DNA of 64,000 nucleotides from assembly GCF_025562455.1 (NCBI RefSeq), contig NZ_JAHPRO010000003.1, positions 62,001 through 126,000 on the forward strand, in the 5' to 3' direction. The notes beneath the pieces are model-generated. The model searched no databases and had not been told where the DNA came from. It worked only from the letters and a program-made list of their open reading frames with translations. Each line of letters starts with the position of its first letter. Positions within the stretch are counted from its first letter, which is position 1. This DNA comes from Acinetobacter sp. WU_MDCI_Axc73 (GTDB lineage: Bacteria; Pseudomonadota; Gammaproteobacteria; Pseudomonadales; Moraxellaceae). Positions 44,842 to 54,938 of this stretch are shown piece by piece. Position numbers and translations under genes: made by a program.

Positions 44842-46011
44842 TTAAAGAATTTTCTTTAAACGTTTTACCACTTCTTCACATTGCGCCAAGTCTGCGACTA
44901 AGGCCATACGTACATGGTTTTCACCGGGATTGCCTTGTTCGGTATCACGTGACAAATAACGTCCCGGTAATACTTTAATATGGGCTTTTTCCATCAGCAT
45001 TGTGGCAAAAGCTTCATCATGATCGACTTGTAACCAATAATAAAAGCCAGCATCTGGTTTTTTTAGGGGTAATAAAGAACCAAGTTCAGATTGAAATAAT
45101 TCGAATTTAGCGCGATATTGTTGACGATTTTCTTCAACATGCGCTTCATCATTCCACGCCGCAATAGACGCAAGTTGATGTTGTACTGGCATTGCCGCAC
45201 CGTGATAAGTACGAAACTTTAAATACGGTTTTAATAGTTCGGCATCACCTGCTACAAAGCCAGAACGCATCCCAGGTAGGTTAGAACGTTTGGACAATGA
45301 GTGAAAAACGATACAGTTTTTATAATCATCGCGTCCTAGCTCTGCGCAGACTTCGAGTAAGCCAGTAGGTGCCTGATCAAACCAAAGTTCTGAATAGCAT
45401 TCATCTGAAGCAATAACGAAACCATATTGGTCAGAAAGTTCGATTAATTTTTTAAATTTTTCTTTTGATAGTACAGCACCTGTTGGGTTGCCAGGGGTAC
45501 ATACAAAAAGCAATGCCGTTTTTTCCCAGACTTGTGCGGGTATAGCATCAAAGTCGCCTAAATAATCATTCTCAGCGGTACAATTAACAAAATAAGGCTG
45601 AGCACCTGCCAACAAGGCAGCGCCTTCATAAATCTGATAGAACGGATTTGGCATGACGACATAAGGTGCATCTTCGCGATTAATCAGGGCCTGTACAAAA
45701 GAAAAAATCCCTTCCCGTGTACCTGTGACTGGCAAGATATGATCTTCAGCGCTAATACTATTGAGCTTAAAGCGTTGTGTCAGCCAATTGGCAATACTAT
45801 GACGTAACTCTGGCAAACCCTTGCTATTGGGATAAGTCGATAAATGCTGAAAGTTGTCAATAATGGCTTGTTTTACAAACTCAGGAGCAGGGTGTTTGGG
45901 TTCACCAATAGAAAGCGGAATGAGTGGCAAATCTGCGGGTGTGATATTTTTAAAAAGCGCATTTAACTTTTCAAAAGGATACGGATGTAATAACGACAAA
46001 CTTGAGTTCAT
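44842..46011 (-). CDS. dapC: Succinyldiaminopimelate transaminase
   Basis: A 389-residue class I/II PLP aminotransferase. Blocks: LSIGEPKHPAPEF, VCTPGNPTGAVL, and FHSLSKRSNLPGMRSGFVAGD with the PLP lysine. The DapC family in Acinetobacter and Pseudomonas lies next to glnD, as here (glnD is 28 bp upstream). It converts N-succinyl-2-amino-6-oxopimelate, the DapD product, to N-succinyl-diaminopimelate. Confidence 0.9.
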   Translation of the reverse strand: MNSSLSLLHPYPFEKLNALFKNITPADLPLIPLSIGEPKHPAPEFVKQAIIDNFQHLSTYPNSKGLPELRHSIANWLTQRFKLNSISAEDHILPVTGTREGIFSFVQALINREDAPYVVMPNPFYQIYEGAALLAGAQPYFVNCTAENDYLGDFDAIPAQVWEKTALLFVCTPGNPTGAVLSKEKFKKLIELSDQYGFVIASDECYSELWFDQAPTGLLEVCAELGRDDYKNCIVFHSLSKRSNLPGMRSGFVAGDAELLKPYLKFRTYHGAAMPVQHQLASIAAWNDEAHVEENRQQYRAKFELFQSELGSLLPLKKPDAGFYYWLQVDHDEAFATMLMEKAHIKVLPGRYLSRDTEQGNPGENHVRMALVADLAQCEEVVKRLKKIL

Positions 46012-46039
46012 GAAACATTTACCGATTTAAAACTGTGAA

Positions 46040-48712
46040 TTAATGTTGGCTAATGACTTGATTAGATGCTTCATCTAACGCAGATTTTAGCTGATCTGAA
46101 AAAAGTTTGGCTTCTTCAATATTCATGGGTTGACCATCTTTTTTAGTCACAAAGAAAATATCCTCAGCACGTTCGCCGAGTGTGGCAATCTTGGCTGAAT
46201 GGATATCTAGCCCTTGCATCATAAAGACTCCACCCACTCGTGCTAGTAGGCCGGGCTGATCCAGTGTAGATATTTCAACCATATTTTGTTGCAATGCAGG
46301 GTTTAGCGTAATATCAACGGTATTTTCGACATCAAAATGGCGTAGTTGGCGCGGAATACGGCGTTGCATCAAGCCAGGATAGTGATCGGACTGGCTCAAT
46401 GCTTTAACCAATGCTTCTTTGACGGTAGTCTCGCGCTCTGGATCGGTTAGTAAAGTACCAAAACGATCTAACACGACATAGGTATCCAGACTAAAGGCTT
46501 TAGTGGCTGTGATAATCCGTGCATCCTGTACATCTAGATTCATGCGATCCAGCACTGCAACAGTGGTGGCAAACAGGTTAGGTTTATCTTGAGTGTAGAT
46601 AAAGATTTGAATAGCATCCTGTGCTTGTGATGCTTGACGATGCGCACGGAATAAAACCAATGGTGCAGAGTTATCGCCATGTTGTAAAATAGCACGAGTA
46701 TGCCAAGCGATTTCATCGGCAGATTCTTTTAAGAAATATTCATCGCCAAGTTCTTGCCATACTTTTTCAACAGCATCCAGTGAAAATTCATTGACGAGCG
46801 CTTCACTGGCAATAAACTTGGTGTCTTCAATTAACATTTGATAATCGACAGGACGACCTAAACCTGAACGGATAACATCTCTGGAGTAGGTATAAAGCTG
46901 ACGCATGAGAGATGCTCGCCATGTATTCCAGAGTTTTGGATTGGTGGCATTAATATCAGAAACAGTCAGACTATACAGATAATCCAGATGCTCCATATCA
47001 CCCAGTTTTTCCGCAAACTCTTTAATTACGTCTGGATCGGAAATATCTTTTTTCTGTGCAGTGAGTGACATCAGTAGATGATTTTGAATCAGCCATGCGA
47101 CCAGTTTACATTCTCGCTCGGTAAAGCCATGTTTGCGACAGAACTCAATAGCATCTTCGGCACCAAGTTCGCTATGATCACCGCCACGACCTTTGGCAAT
47201 ATCATGAAAAATCGCAGCCAGATAAACAATATCGCGACGTGCCAAACGCTGAAACACTGAGCTGACCACTGGAAAATGCTGTGCAAACTCAGGTTCTTTA
47301 AAGCGATTTAAATTACGAATCAGCAATAAAGTATGTGCATCGACAGTATAAATATGGAACAAATCATACTGCATTAGTCCCATAATTTGACCAAATGCAG
47401 GAATGTACTTGCCTAAAATTCCATAGCGTTTCATATCGACGAGCGTATCATATAAACGGTAAGGTGAACGGATAATTGCCATAAACAAGGCTTGATGCGC
47501 TGGATTATCACGAAATTCCTGATCAATCCGTTTGGCTGCCATAATTAGCAAACGTAAAGTTCTGGCACGGATTCCTTCGATTTCTGGACGATTTGCCAAG
47601 AGATAAAACAGTTCCAGAATTGCGCTTGGATGTTCAGCAAACGTTTTATGATGCTGTACTGCTAACTTTCCATCGACCAGTTTAAAATGCTCGTTGATTT
47701 CTTCAATCTTGCGTTCATAGTTGGGTAGGCGTGGTGTGATCACTGACTCATTAAAATAAGCCAACAACATTTCATTTAAGGTTGATACCTGCTGTGCCGT
47801 GCGATAGTAACGTTTCATAAACTGTTCTATCCCATAATTTGCAGGTTTTCCTTCCTCTTGTATATAGCCAAATTTAGCTGCAATATCACGTTGATAATCA
47901 AATAAAAGACGATTTTCATCGCGCTTGGTTAAACGATGTAAATGATGCCGAATTTCCCATAAAAAGCTTTCGGCTTCTTCCAGTACGCTTAGTTCAAATT
48001 CGGAAATAAAACCGAGATGAACCAGATCATAAATACGGTTGACTCGAAAATGCCGCTTGGCAATCCAGCCGATCTGATTCATGTCGCGAATGCCACCAGG
48101 TGCATTTTTTATGTCTGGTTCGAGATTACTCTCAGTGTTGTTATGTTGAGCATGTCGTTTTTCCTGCTCTTCCATTTTTGCATCAAAAAAAGTTTTATCC
48201 GTCCATGTTTGAGAGACAATACGACGCGGCCATTTGGCTAAATGTGAGTTTCCTGTAATCAGTCGTGCTTCAATCAGCGTGGTAGCGACCGTTAAATCAT
48301 TGGTGGCTTCTTCAAAACAGTTGCGAATAGTGCGCACACTAATACCAGGTTTAAAATTCCCCACATCCCATAAAGAGGACACAAAAGTAGAAATCTGTTT
48401 TTCTTGCTCAGGTGCAATATCATGCTCGGACAAGATCATGATATCTACATCTGAATAGGGCAACATTTCGCGACGACCATAACCACCGACCGCAAAAAGC
48501 CCTAGAGCAGTTTGATTTAGTCCTGCATGATTCCAAAGAAAAATCAGCGCTTCATCAATAAAATTAGAACGTGCTCGAACAATATCACGTATGGGTTGAC
48601 CATTTTCATAAAACTCCTGTAGCTGCTGTTCAACGTCATTACGCCATTGATTAATTGCCTGAATGTCATGGTGACTGGTGACATAACTCAGCAGCGGAGA
48701 AGTATTGATCAT
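46040..48712 (-). CDS. glnD: [Protein-PII] uridylyltransferase / uridylyl-removing enzyme
   Basis: An 890-residue bifunctional enzyme that senses glutamine and uridylylates PII. N-terminal nucleotidyltransferase motif [19 protein letters not shown] (about 74-92), HD domain with [13 protein letters not shown] (about 480-495), and two C-terminal ACT domains ([41 protein letters not shown]). Complete length. Operon with dapC downstream; purT is 21 bp upstream in the same orientation. Confidence 0.96.
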   Translation of the reverse strand: MINTSPLLSYVTSHHDIQAINQWRNDVEQQLQEFYENGQPIRDIVRARSNFIDEALIFLWNHAGLNQTALGLFAVGGYGRREMLPYSDVDIMILSEHDIAPEQEKQISTFVSSLWDVGNFKPGISVRTIRNCFEEATNDLTVATTLIEARLITGNSHLAKWPRRIVSQTWTDKTFFDAKMEEQEKRHAQHNNTESNLEPDIKNAPGGIRDMNQIGWIAKRHFRVNRIYDLVHLGFISEFELSVLEEAESFLWEIRHHLHRLTKRDENRLLFDYQRDIAAKFGYIQEEGKPANYGIEQFMKRYYRTAQQVSTLNEMLLAYFNESVITPRLPNYERKIEEINEHFKLVDGKLAVQHHKTFAEHPSAILELFYLLANRPEIEGIRARTLRLLIMAAKRIDQEFRDNPAHQALFMAIIRSPYRLYDTLVDMKRYGILGKYIPAFGQIMGLMQYDLFHIYTVDAHTLLLIRNLNRFKEPEFAQHFPVVSSVFQRLARRDIVYLAAIFHDIAKGRGGDHSELGAEDAIEFCRKHGFTERECKLVAWLIQNHLLMSLTAQKKDISDPDVIKEFAEKLGDMEHLDYLYSLTVSDINATNPKLWNTWRASLMRQLYTYSRDVIRSGLGRPVDYQMLIEDTKFIASEALVNEFSLDAVEKVWQELGDEYFLKESADEIAWHTRAILQHGDNSAPLVLFRAHRQASQAQDAIQIFIYTQDKPNLFATTVAVLDRMNLDVQDARIITATKAFSLDTYVVLDRFGTLLTDPERETTVKEALVKALSQSDHYPGLMQRRIPRQLRHFDVENTVDITLNPALQQNMVEISTLDQPGLLARVGGVFMMQGLDIHSAKIATLGERAEDIFFVTKKDGQPMNIEEAKLFSDQLKSALDEASNQVISQH

Positions 48713-48733
48713 AAAAATAGACCTACCTTAAAC

Positions 48734-49942
48734 TTATGAATTTGTTTGAACTTGAACAAGGCTGGCTGCTTGAGCAGCAAGCTCACGTGCTTGATCAGTA
48801 TCTTCAGCACGTGCGGTAGCAACGCCCATGCGACGACGCTTAAAACCTTCAGGCTTACCAAAAAGGCGCAAGTCAGTATCGGGATGCGCTAATGCTGTAT
48901 TTAGATGACTAAAGCTTAAATTATTGGCATCTACACCCGCATAAATCACAGCACTGGCTGCCACGCTGTGACGAGCAGTATTTACAGGCAGACCTAAAAT
49001 AGCACGTGCGTGTAACTCAAACTCACTTTGAAATTGAGACGCCAAAGTAACGAGTCCTGTATCGTGAGGGCGTGGTGAAACTTCGCTAAACCAGACCTGA
49101 TCACCTTTAACAAATAGCTCGACTCCAAAAATGCCACAGCCGCCAAGCGCAGTTGTGACTTTATGCGCAATTCGTTTTGATTCTTGCAGGGCAGCGTCAG
49201 TCATCATTTGAGGTTGCCAACTTTCAACATAATCGCCCGAATCTTGACGGTGACCAATTGGATCACAATATTGCGTTTCAATTTCACCCGTTTCTGGATT
49301 TTTGGCACGAACAGTCAGCAGCGTAATTTCAAAATCAAAATCAATTTGAGATTCCACAATCACTTTACCTTGATTTACTCGACCGCCAGTTTGAGCATAT
49401 TCCCAAGCAGCATCAACTTCTTCAAAGCTTTTAACGCGTGACTGACCTTTACCCGATGAGGACATCACGGGCTTTACAAAATTTGGATATGCAATATCGT
49501 CACAGGCAGCACGGAAACTTTCCAATGAATCTGCAAAGCGATACGCTGAAGTCGGCAAACCTAATTCTTCAGCTGCCAGACGACGAATTCCTTCGCGATT
49601 CATGGTTAAATTAACCGCTTTGGCAGAAGGAATAACCGTGGCAATGGATTTATTTTCAATGTCAACCAACACTTCAGTTGCAATTGCTTCAATTTCGGGG
49701 ACGATCAGATTGGGTTTTATTTCTTCAATGAGTCGATGCAACTCATTTGCGTCCGCCATATTGAGTGTATAAGAATAATGTGCAACTTGCATTGCAGGAG
49801 CATGATCATAGCGATCTGCGGCATGAACTTCGACTCCTAAACGCTGCAAAGAAATGACCACTTCTTTACCAAGTTCTCCTGAACCCAATAACAGGACTTT
49901 AAAAGCAGAAGATTGAAGGGGAGTACCAATAGTCACGCTCAT
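48734..49942 (-). CDS. purT: Formate-dependent phosphoribosylglycinamide formyltransferase
   Basis: A 402-residue ATP-grasp enzyme that formylates GAR with formate and ATP in purine synthesis. Start block [14 protein letters not shown], the ATP-grasp loop [12 protein letters not shown], and [22 protein letters not shown] are characteristic. I chose the ATG at 49942 with GGAT about seven bases upstream; the ATG at 49951 has no RBS. Likely first gene of purT-glnD-dapC. Confidence 0.95.
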   Translation of the reverse strand: MSVTIGTPLQSSAFKVLLLGSGELGKEVVISLQRLGVEVHAADRYDHAPAMQVAHYSYTLNMADANELHRLIEEIKPNLIVPEIEAIATEVLVDIENKSIATVIPSAKAVNLTMNREGIRRLAAEELGLPTSAYRFADSLESFRAACDDIAYPNFVKPVMSSSGKGQSRVKSFEEVDAAWEYAQTGGRVNQGKVIVESQIDFDFEITLLTVRAKNPETGEIETQYCDPIGHRQDSGDYVESWQPQMMTDAALQESKRIAHKVTTALGGCGIFGVELFVKGDQVWFSEVSPRPHDTGLVTLASQFQSEFELHARAILGLPVNTARHSVAASAVIYAGVDANNLSFSHLNTALAHPDTDLRLFGKPEGFKRRRMGVATARAEDTDQARELAAQAASLVQVQTNS

Positions 49943-50078
49943 GCGAATCATCCGTGCAAAAGTTGGGTATTAAGCATAGCAGAACTCGATGATGAATTAA
50001 GCCTTGATTCACATAAAAATATATACTTTTGTTCGACAATAAAGGAAAAATGAAAAAAAGTTTAAATCTGAATAAAAA

Positions 50079-50468
50079 TTAGATGTTTATTTTATAATTT
50101 AGCTGTAATTCATCGGCATTTTGTCCACGAATACCCCAGTTTTCTTTAGGCGTTTCAAAAATTGTAATTTCTACATCTTGTGGAGTGATTCCACATTGTT
50201 TCTCAATGTTGCTAAAAATCTGTTGAATGAGTCTTTTTTTGGCTTCGCTACTTCGCCCTATAAACATTGAAATTTCAATAATAGTATAAGCCTCACTTCT
50301 GTCCACAGGATAAATAAAGTCTTCTGGAGTTAGTGCAATAAATCGATGGAAACGTTTATCTATGGGATATTCAAGCGTTGTTACCAAAGCTTGGTGAATT
50401 GCATTTGACAGGTCCATTCGATGTTTTTGAATGGTACTTTGGTTTGCATAAATTTTGATTTGAGACAT
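50079..50468 (-). CDS. Tautomerase-like protein lacking the N-terminal proline
   Basis: A 129-residue protein of the tautomerase_2 type: LSNAIHQALVTTLEYP, then KRFHRFIALTPEDFIYP, and IEISMFIGRSSEAKKRLIQQI and FETPKENWGIRG. Members of the superfamily use Pro1 as catalytic base; here residue 2 is Ser (MSQIKIYA), so classical tautomerase activity is doubtful unless another start is used. No upstream in-frame ATG with proline follows. Monocistronic. Confidence 0.75.
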   Translation of the reverse strand: MSQIKIYANQSTIQKHRMDLSNAIHQALVTTLEYPIDKRFHRFIALTPEDFIYPVDRSEAYTIIEISMFIGRSSEAKKRLIQQIFSNIEKQCGITPQDVEITIFETPKENWGIRGQNADELQLNYKINI

Positions 50469-50611
50469 TAAATGATCGCGTTTAGGTTAAACTCATAAAA
50501 CAGCAATTTAACATTAACAATTCTTAGATTTCAAAAACAAATTCATAAAGATTGAGTATTGTCTTGGAATTCTCTAGCATAGTGGCAAAATGTTGAGACA
50601 GGTAATCGTTG

Positions 50612-51085
50612 ATGATCACTTCAACACCTAAATTTTTGAGTTTTACTCCCGTATTTTTAACTTTAGTTTTGCTTTCTGGCTGTAATCAAAATGAGCAGAA
50701 GCAAACTGATAGAGTTGAAATTAAAGCTGCTCCCAAATTAACCAATGATGCAACAACCTATGCGCACAAAGCATGGGATTTAATTAATCAAATAGATCCG
50801 ATTGTATATGCAAAAAAAGTGGATCAAATTGATGAACAAGTCAGAAAGCCATTGCGCCAACTCAGTACAGACTGGCGTATTAATGTCAAAATGACAGATT
50901 CAGTCACCGAAGGTAAATATGCCTTGTGCCGTAAAGCATTAACCTCTCTGGATACATGGGCCAGAGAAACCAAAGATAATAGTAAAATGGTCACTCAAAA
51001 ACAGGCTGATTATGAACGTGATAAATCGCAATGTAAGGATGCGATTGATAATCCAGTTTTGGGGAACACTGATCCAAAACGCTAA
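50612..51085 (+). CDS. Small lipoprotein of unknown function
   Basis: A 157-residue protein with lipobox LLSGC (in FLTLVLLSGCNQ). The mature part is helical and charged, with two cysteines (ALCRKAL; QCKDAI). Start ATG at 50612, with AGG about eight bases upstream; a TTG one codon earlier is less likely. I do not recognise a domain. Ends with a terminator shared with the convergent small secreted-protein gene. Confidence 0.7.
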   Translation: MITSTPKFLSFTPVFLTLVLLSGCNQNEQKQTDRVEIKAAPKLTNDATTYAHKAWDLINQIDPIVYAKKVDQIDEQVRKPLRQLSTDWRINVKMTDSVTEGKYALCRKALTSLDTWARETKDNSKMVTQKQADYERDKSQCKDAIDNPVLGNTDPKR

Positions 51086-51088
51086 ATT

Positions 51089-51122
51089 AAAAAAGCGAGA
51101 TTCAAACCATTCTCGCTTTTTT
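51089..51122. terminator. Bidirectional terminator
   Basis: 10-base perfect stem (51091-51100 with 51111-51120), A-run before and T-run after; lies between convergent genes and likely ends both. Confidence 0.88.
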
Positions 51123-51135
51123 AATTGAAATAGAA

Positions 51136-51423
51136 TTAATGCTGTTGGTGATTCGTCATCGTTGAAGTTGTTGTAGTGCTCGTTGTTGTTTTCGCTTTTT
51201 CAGGTTTGGTGGCTTTTACTTCTGTCGTTTTTACAGTTTTTGTGGTTTTTGACGCTTCGGCCTTTGCTGGTTTTACTTTTGTACCTGATACCGCGACACA
51301 TTTTCCACCTTTATGATTGGGACCTGTTCCACCTTGTAGGGATGTTCCTTTGGGGCAGGCAAAGGCGGTTGCACTAAGTAATGCTAAGGTGCTACTAAGA
51401 AGAATTACAGAAATCTTTTTCAT
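51136..51423 (-). CDS. Small exported protein with Lys/Thr-rich tail
   Basis: A 95-residue protein: signal peptide MKKISVILLSSTLALLSATAFA-CP, then a short globular head with two cysteines (ACPKG...GGKCVAVSG) that could form a disulfide. A tail of about 50 residues follows made almost only of K, T, A, S, E, P, V, ending NHQQH. The tail is probably disordered and cell-surface or DNA/heparin-like binding is only speculation. The 51423 start places the signal peptide at the N-terminus. Confidence 0.65.
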   Translation of the reverse strand: MKKISVILLSSTLALLSATAFACPKGTSLQGGTGPNHKGGKCVAVSGTKVKPAKAEASKTTKTVKTTEVKATKPEKAKTTTSTTTTSTMTNHQQH

Positions 51424-51447
51424 AGTGTTCTGATAAATATAAGGCAT

Positions 51448-51604
51448 TAGTACCTTATTGAAAAATAGAAGATCGCATTCTGATAAAAAAGAATAGTTTT
51501 GTGTTGTATTTGCTTAAAAATATTAGAATTTATAGTGATAGTTTTATTTTTAATTCAGATTTAAGTTTTGTACATTTAATCGACAAATGAACAAGTTAGA
51601 CAGT
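51448..51604. other. A/T-rich gap upstream of the small secreted-protein gene
   Basis: No gene seen; probably holds the minus-strand promoter of the 51136-51423 gene. It is followed by a hairpin (arms 51614-51621 and 51630-51637). Confidence 0.5.
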
Positions 51605-51637
51605 ATAAACAAGCCCTATTGAAAATAAACAATAGAG
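51605..51637 (-). terminator. Candidate terminator after the sodA unit
   Basis: 8-base stem with one G-U pair (51614-51621 with 51630-51637), 8-base loop; on the minus strand followed by CTTGTTTA. Weak T-run. Confidence 0.4.
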
Positions 51638-51683
51638 CTCGGGTCGCTATTTTAATAAATATACAATCATGTGAGGTTTAACT

Positions 51684-51770
51684 TTAAAAAAAATGACGAA
51701 AAAATACCATGAGTCCTCCGCACAAAATTAAAATACCGATCATATAACGCAATAGAGCAGGAAAGGACAT
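51684..51770 (-). CDS. 28-codon putative membrane micropeptide downstream of sodA
   Basis: ATG at 51770 opens a 28-residue frame, ending at 51684, that encodes one hydrophobic helix (YMIGILILCGGLMVFF) followed by RHFF. An AGG lies about ten bases upstream. A TTG seven codons earlier is an alternative start that follows AGAGG. It begins 35 bases after the sodA stop, same strand, and before a hairpin, so it could be the second gene of a sodA transcript. Small helical proteins are easy to meet by chance in A/T-rich DNA, so this needs support. Confidence 0.35.
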   Translation of the reverse strand: MSFPALLRYMIGILILCGGLMVFFRHFF

Positions 51771-51805
51771 GTCATAAGAACCTGTATGCAAAACAGCTGA
51801 ACCTC

Positions 51806-52417
51806 TTATTGGATGGCTGCTTGATAACGACGATTGACTTCATTCCAGTCCACCACATTATAAAATGCAGCAATATATTCAGGGCGACGGTTTTGATATT
51901 TCAAGTAATAAGCATGTTCCCATACATCCAGACCTAAAATGGGAGTATTGCCATTCATGAGTGGAGAGTCCTGATTTCCACTACTTTCTACCACGAGTTT
52001 TTTCTCAGGGGTGACACTGAGCCAAGCCCAGCCACTACCAAAACGGCTAATCGCTGCTTTGGTAAAGGCCTCTTTAAAAGCATCAAAACCACCAAGCTCT
52101 TCTTCAATGGCTGTTGCAACTGCACCTGTTGGATTTCCACCACCTTGAGGACTCATGACTGTCCAGAACAAAGAATGGTTAGCATGACCGCCGCCATTGT
52201 TAATCACCGCATTTTTGATATCCGAAGGTACCTCACTAACTTCAGCTACAAGCTCCTCTACAGGCAGTTTCTCCCACTCAGTACCTTCAATGGCGGCATT
52301 GATATTATTAATGTAAGTTTGATGATGCTTAGTGTGATGAATTTCCATCGTTTTAGCATCGATATTGGGTTCAAGTGCATCGTATGCATAAGGTAACGCG
52401 GGTAGGGTATACGCCAT
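51806..52417 (-). CDS. sodA: Superoxide dismutase, manganese type
   Basis: A 203-residue dismutase. Metal ligands are in [10 protein letters not shown] (His27-type), [10 protein letters not shown] (second His), and [20 protein letters not shown] (Asp and His). [11 protein letters not shown] and the Gln in GNQDSPLM are the MnSOD pattern; FeSOD has AAQxWNH and no such Gln, so I call SodA. A strong Fur box upstream supports this, as iron-starvation induction of MnSOD is well known in E. coli. Confidence 0.9.
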   Translation of the reverse strand: MAYTLPALPYAYDALEPNIDAKTMEIHHTKHHQTYINNINAAIEGTEWEKLPVEELVAEVSEVPSDIKNAVINNGGGHANHSLFWTVMSPQGGGNPTGAVATAIEEELGGFDAFKEAFTKAAISRFGSGWAWLSVTPEKKLVVESSGNQDSPLMNGNTPILGLDVWEHAYYLKYQNRRPEYIAAFYNVVDWNEVNRRYQAAIQ

Positions 52418-52501
52418 GAAAATGATCCTTTTTTAACTCAATTCGTAAAATCAAAGTGTTTTCAGCAGATTTAGTTTAGGGGATATTAGATTTTATGTAA
52501 A

Positions 52502-52520
52502 TATATTGATAATCATTATC
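52502..52520. promoter_or_regulatory. Strong Fur box before sodA
   Basis: Contains GATAATCATTATC (52508-52520), a perfect 6-1-6 palindrome. The site read on the minus strand matches 16 of 19 consensus positions. It lies 85-103 bp upstream of the sodA ATG, on the far side of which ychF ends. Confidence 0.75.
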
Positions 52521-52555
52521 ATTGTATTTATTATTTATAAAATTGCGCAAACAAT

Positions 52556-52580
52556 AAAAAAACCAGCAGTGCTGGTTTTT
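52556..52580 (-). terminator. Terminator of ychF
   Basis: Stem around CCAGC (52563-52567) with GCTGG (52571-52575), loop AGT, extended by A/T pairs, followed on the minus strand by a long T-run. Confidence 0.85.
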
Positions 52581-52607
52581 ATAATTGATTAAATCAGATC
52601 ATCATGA

Positions 52608-53699
52608 TTACACGTTAAAGCGGAAGTGCAATACATCACCATCCTGTACTACATAGGTTTTACCTTCAAGGCGCCATTTACCCGCTTCCTTGGCACCTGC
52701 TTCACCGTTATATTGTACAAAGTCATCGTAGGCGATACATTCAGCGCGAATAAAGCCTTTTTCAAAGTCAGTATGAATGACACCCGCTGCTTGTGGCGCT
52801 GTAGCACCCACTTTAACTGTCCATGCACGAACTTCTTGTACACCTGCGGTAAAGTAAGTCTGTAAACCCAAGAGCGCATAACCTGCACGGATCACGACAT
52901 TGAGACCTGGCTCTTGCATGCCCATTGCTTCAAGAAACTCTGCACGGTCTTCATCTTCAAGTAATGAAATTTCTGCTTCAATTTGGTTGCATAAGGGTAC
53001 CACAATGGCATTTTCTTCTAGCGCGAGTTGTTTAACCGCATCCAGATGCGGATTGTTCTCAAAACCATCTTCAGCAACATTGGCAATATACATAGTGGGT
53101 TTTAAAGTCATTAAACCAAAACCACGAACAAGTTTACGCTCATCATCGCTTAAATCAGCGGCACGTGCAGGTTTACCTTCATCTAGTAAAGGCTGGATTT
53201 TCTCTAATACCGCTTTGGTTGCAATAGCATCTTTATCGCCACCTTTTGCCGATTTGGTGAGGCGCAATAATGCTTTGGCTACAGTTTCAAGATCTGCCAA
53301 TGCAAGTTCAGTATTAATTGTAGCAATATCATCAAGCGGATCGATTTTACCATTTACGTGAATGACATTTTCGTCTTCAAAACAACGCACGACATGCGCA
53401 ATCGCATCGGTTTCACGAATATTTGCTAAAAACTGATTACCTAGGCCTTCACCTTTAGATGCGCCTGCAACTAGACCAGCAATATCTACAAATTCCATTG
53501 TCGTCGGTAGGATACGTTGTGGTTTTACAATCGCTGCAAGTTTATCGAGACGTGAATCTGGAACAGGGACAATGCCTGTATTGGGTTCAATGGTACAAAA
53601 AGGGAAGTTTTCTGCGGCAATCGCAGCCTTGGTGAGAGCATTAAAAAGTGTTGATTTACCAACGTTTGGCAGGCCGACGATACCACAATTAAAACCCAT
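52608..53699 (-). CDS. ychF: Redox-regulated ATPase YchF
   Basis: A 363-residue Obg-family P-loop protein that prefers ATP. It carries G1 GLPNVGKST at residues 8-16, G3 [17 protein letters not shown], the NVAED-type (G4) segment, and a C-terminal TGS-like domain (VHFRFNV end). The family tunes translation and oxidative-stress responses. I chose the ATG at 53699, giving exactly the E. coli length; a GTG at 53711 would add four residues. No clear Shine-Dalgarno in either case. Confidence 0.95.
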   Translation of the reverse strand: MGFNCGIVGLPNVGKSTLFNALTKAAIAAENFPFCTIEPNTGIVPVPDSRLDKLAAIVKPQRILPTTMEFVDIAGLVAGASKGEGLGNQFLANIRETDAIAHVVRCFEDENVIHVNGKIDPLDDIATINTELALADLETVAKALLRLTKSAKGGDKDAIATKAVLEKIQPLLDEGKPARAADLSDDERKLVRGFGLMTLKPTMYIANVAEDGFENNPHLDAVKQLALEENAIVVPLCNQIEAEISLLEDEDRAEFLEAMGMQEPGLNVVIRAGYALLGLQTYFTAGVQEVRAWTVKVGATAPQAAGVIHTDFEKGFIRAECIAYDDFVQYNGEAGAKEAGKWRLEGKTYVVQDGDVLHFRFNV

Positions 53700-53835
53700 G
53701 AGAGGACTCACAAAAATATAAATTAAAAACTGGGGCTAATTTTACATGAAAGCCATGACAAAGTCAGGTCATGGCGAAGTGCAAATCAACACAAGTTTAA
53801 ATTTTGCGTTTGTCTAATTGCTGAGAAAGCGTACC

Positions 53836-53994
53836 TCATGTGGCTTGAATCAACATCACCAATATAATCAGTACTACAATCACCGCAAACATCACAGTTA
53901 AATCAAAACGTTGATAGCTATATTGATAAGCAATATCCCCCAGACCGCCTGCACCAATCTCAACTGCATTGGATGCAGATTGCGCAAATAGACG
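53836..53994 (-). pseudogene. Remnant of a MetI-like ABC permease C-terminus
   Basis: A frame without any start codon ends at TGA (53836-53838) and reads SASNAVEIGAGGLGDIAYQY, then YQRFDLTVMFAVIVV. This matches the C-terminal signature of methionine ABC permeases (GYSAMAGAVGGGGLGD, then YGYQRF). Upstream of about 53994 the frame stays open but the similarity stops, and neither a binding protein nor an ATPase is nearby. It is probably the tail left by a deletion. Confidence 0.65.
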
Positions 53995-54114
53995 ATTTCG
54001 CCCAACGTTTGGCACAAAAAGTACATTGTTTTCATTATGGGTTACTTTTAAAGTAAGTAAAACAAGATGTTTTTTTTTACACTTGGTTGACTAAAAAAAT
54101 AAATTGGAGTTTTT

Positions 54115-54879
54115 ATGCGGGTTTTATACCAGTTTCCTTTGTCTCATTATTGTGAAAAAGCTCGCTGGTTACTTGATCATAAGGAATTGGATTATGTTGC
54201 GCATAACTTAATTCCAGGATTTCATCGTGCTTTTGCGCAGCTAAAAACAGGTCAAAATAAACTTCCAATTTTAAAAGATGATAAAAGATGGATAGCTGAA
54301 TCAACTCAAATTGCGTTGTATCTGGATGATCATTACCCAGAACATTCATTATTACGACGTGATCCGCATTTACGCGAATTGGCCATTGAGATCGATAAAA
54401 TTGCTGATGAACTAGGCGTGCATGTGCGTCGCTGGAGTTTGGGACATGCGCTGACACACGGAGATGAAGCGCTCGAAATCATGATGGGTGAGCAGGGTTA
54501 TTTACGCCAATTTGAAAAATTTTCAAAACCGATTTTGAAAACTTTAGTGACCAAAAGCTATGAGCTTCAGGAAGAAAAGATTGCCCAATCCAAACTACGC
54601 ATGGATGAATTAGTATTGGTATTGAATGAACGTCTCATTGATAATTTTGGGCGTTATTTGGTCGGTGATCGTTTAGGGTTGGCCGATATTGCCGTTTGTG
54701 CAATGCTTGCGCCGATTTTGGAGCTTTCAGGAACACCATGGGAATGGGAAAATAATGAAGTTAGCTCACCTGAATTGCGTCAATATAAAGACTATTTACT
54801 CAGTTTACCTTTAGGACAATATGTACAACGGGTATATGAAACTGAACGTAATGCACGTGTAGATTGGCGCGGCATATAA
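54115..54879 (+). CDS. Glutathione S-transferase family protein
   Basis: A 254-residue protein: thioredoxin-fold N-terminus (RVLYQFPLSHYCEKARWLLD with a cysteine in the CxxA position; NKLPILKDDKRWIAEST) and an all-helical C-terminal domain (LADIAVCAMLAPI is the conserved Asp block). RBS TTGGAG before the ATG. Monocistronic; terminator downstream. Confidence 0.88.
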   Translation: MRVLYQFPLSHYCEKARWLLDHKELDYVAHNLIPGFHRAFAQLKTGQNKLPILKDDKRWIAESTQIALYLDDHYPEHSLLRRDPHLRELAIEIDKIADELGVHVRRWSLGHALTHGDEALEIMMGEQGYLRQFEKFSKPILKTLVTKSYELQEEKIAQSKLRMDELVLVLNERLIDNFGRYLVGDRLGLADIAVCAMLAPILELSGTPWEWENNEVSSPELRQYKDYLLSLPLGQYVQRVYETERNARVDWRGI

Positions 54880-54902
54880 CTTTAACTTGATACAATTTTC
54901 AG

Positions 54903-54938
54903 AAACCTGATTTGATCATTCAAATCAGGTTTTTTTTA
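54903..54938 (+). terminator. Terminator of the GST gene
   Basis: 12-base perfect stem (54903-54914 with 54921-54932), 6-base loop, then a run of T. Confidence 0.9.

Noticed and set aside
52900..53361. 153-codon frame on the plus strand inside ychF
   Set aside because: Shadow of ychF in the opposite strand; serine/leucine-rich, no domain, no RBS.
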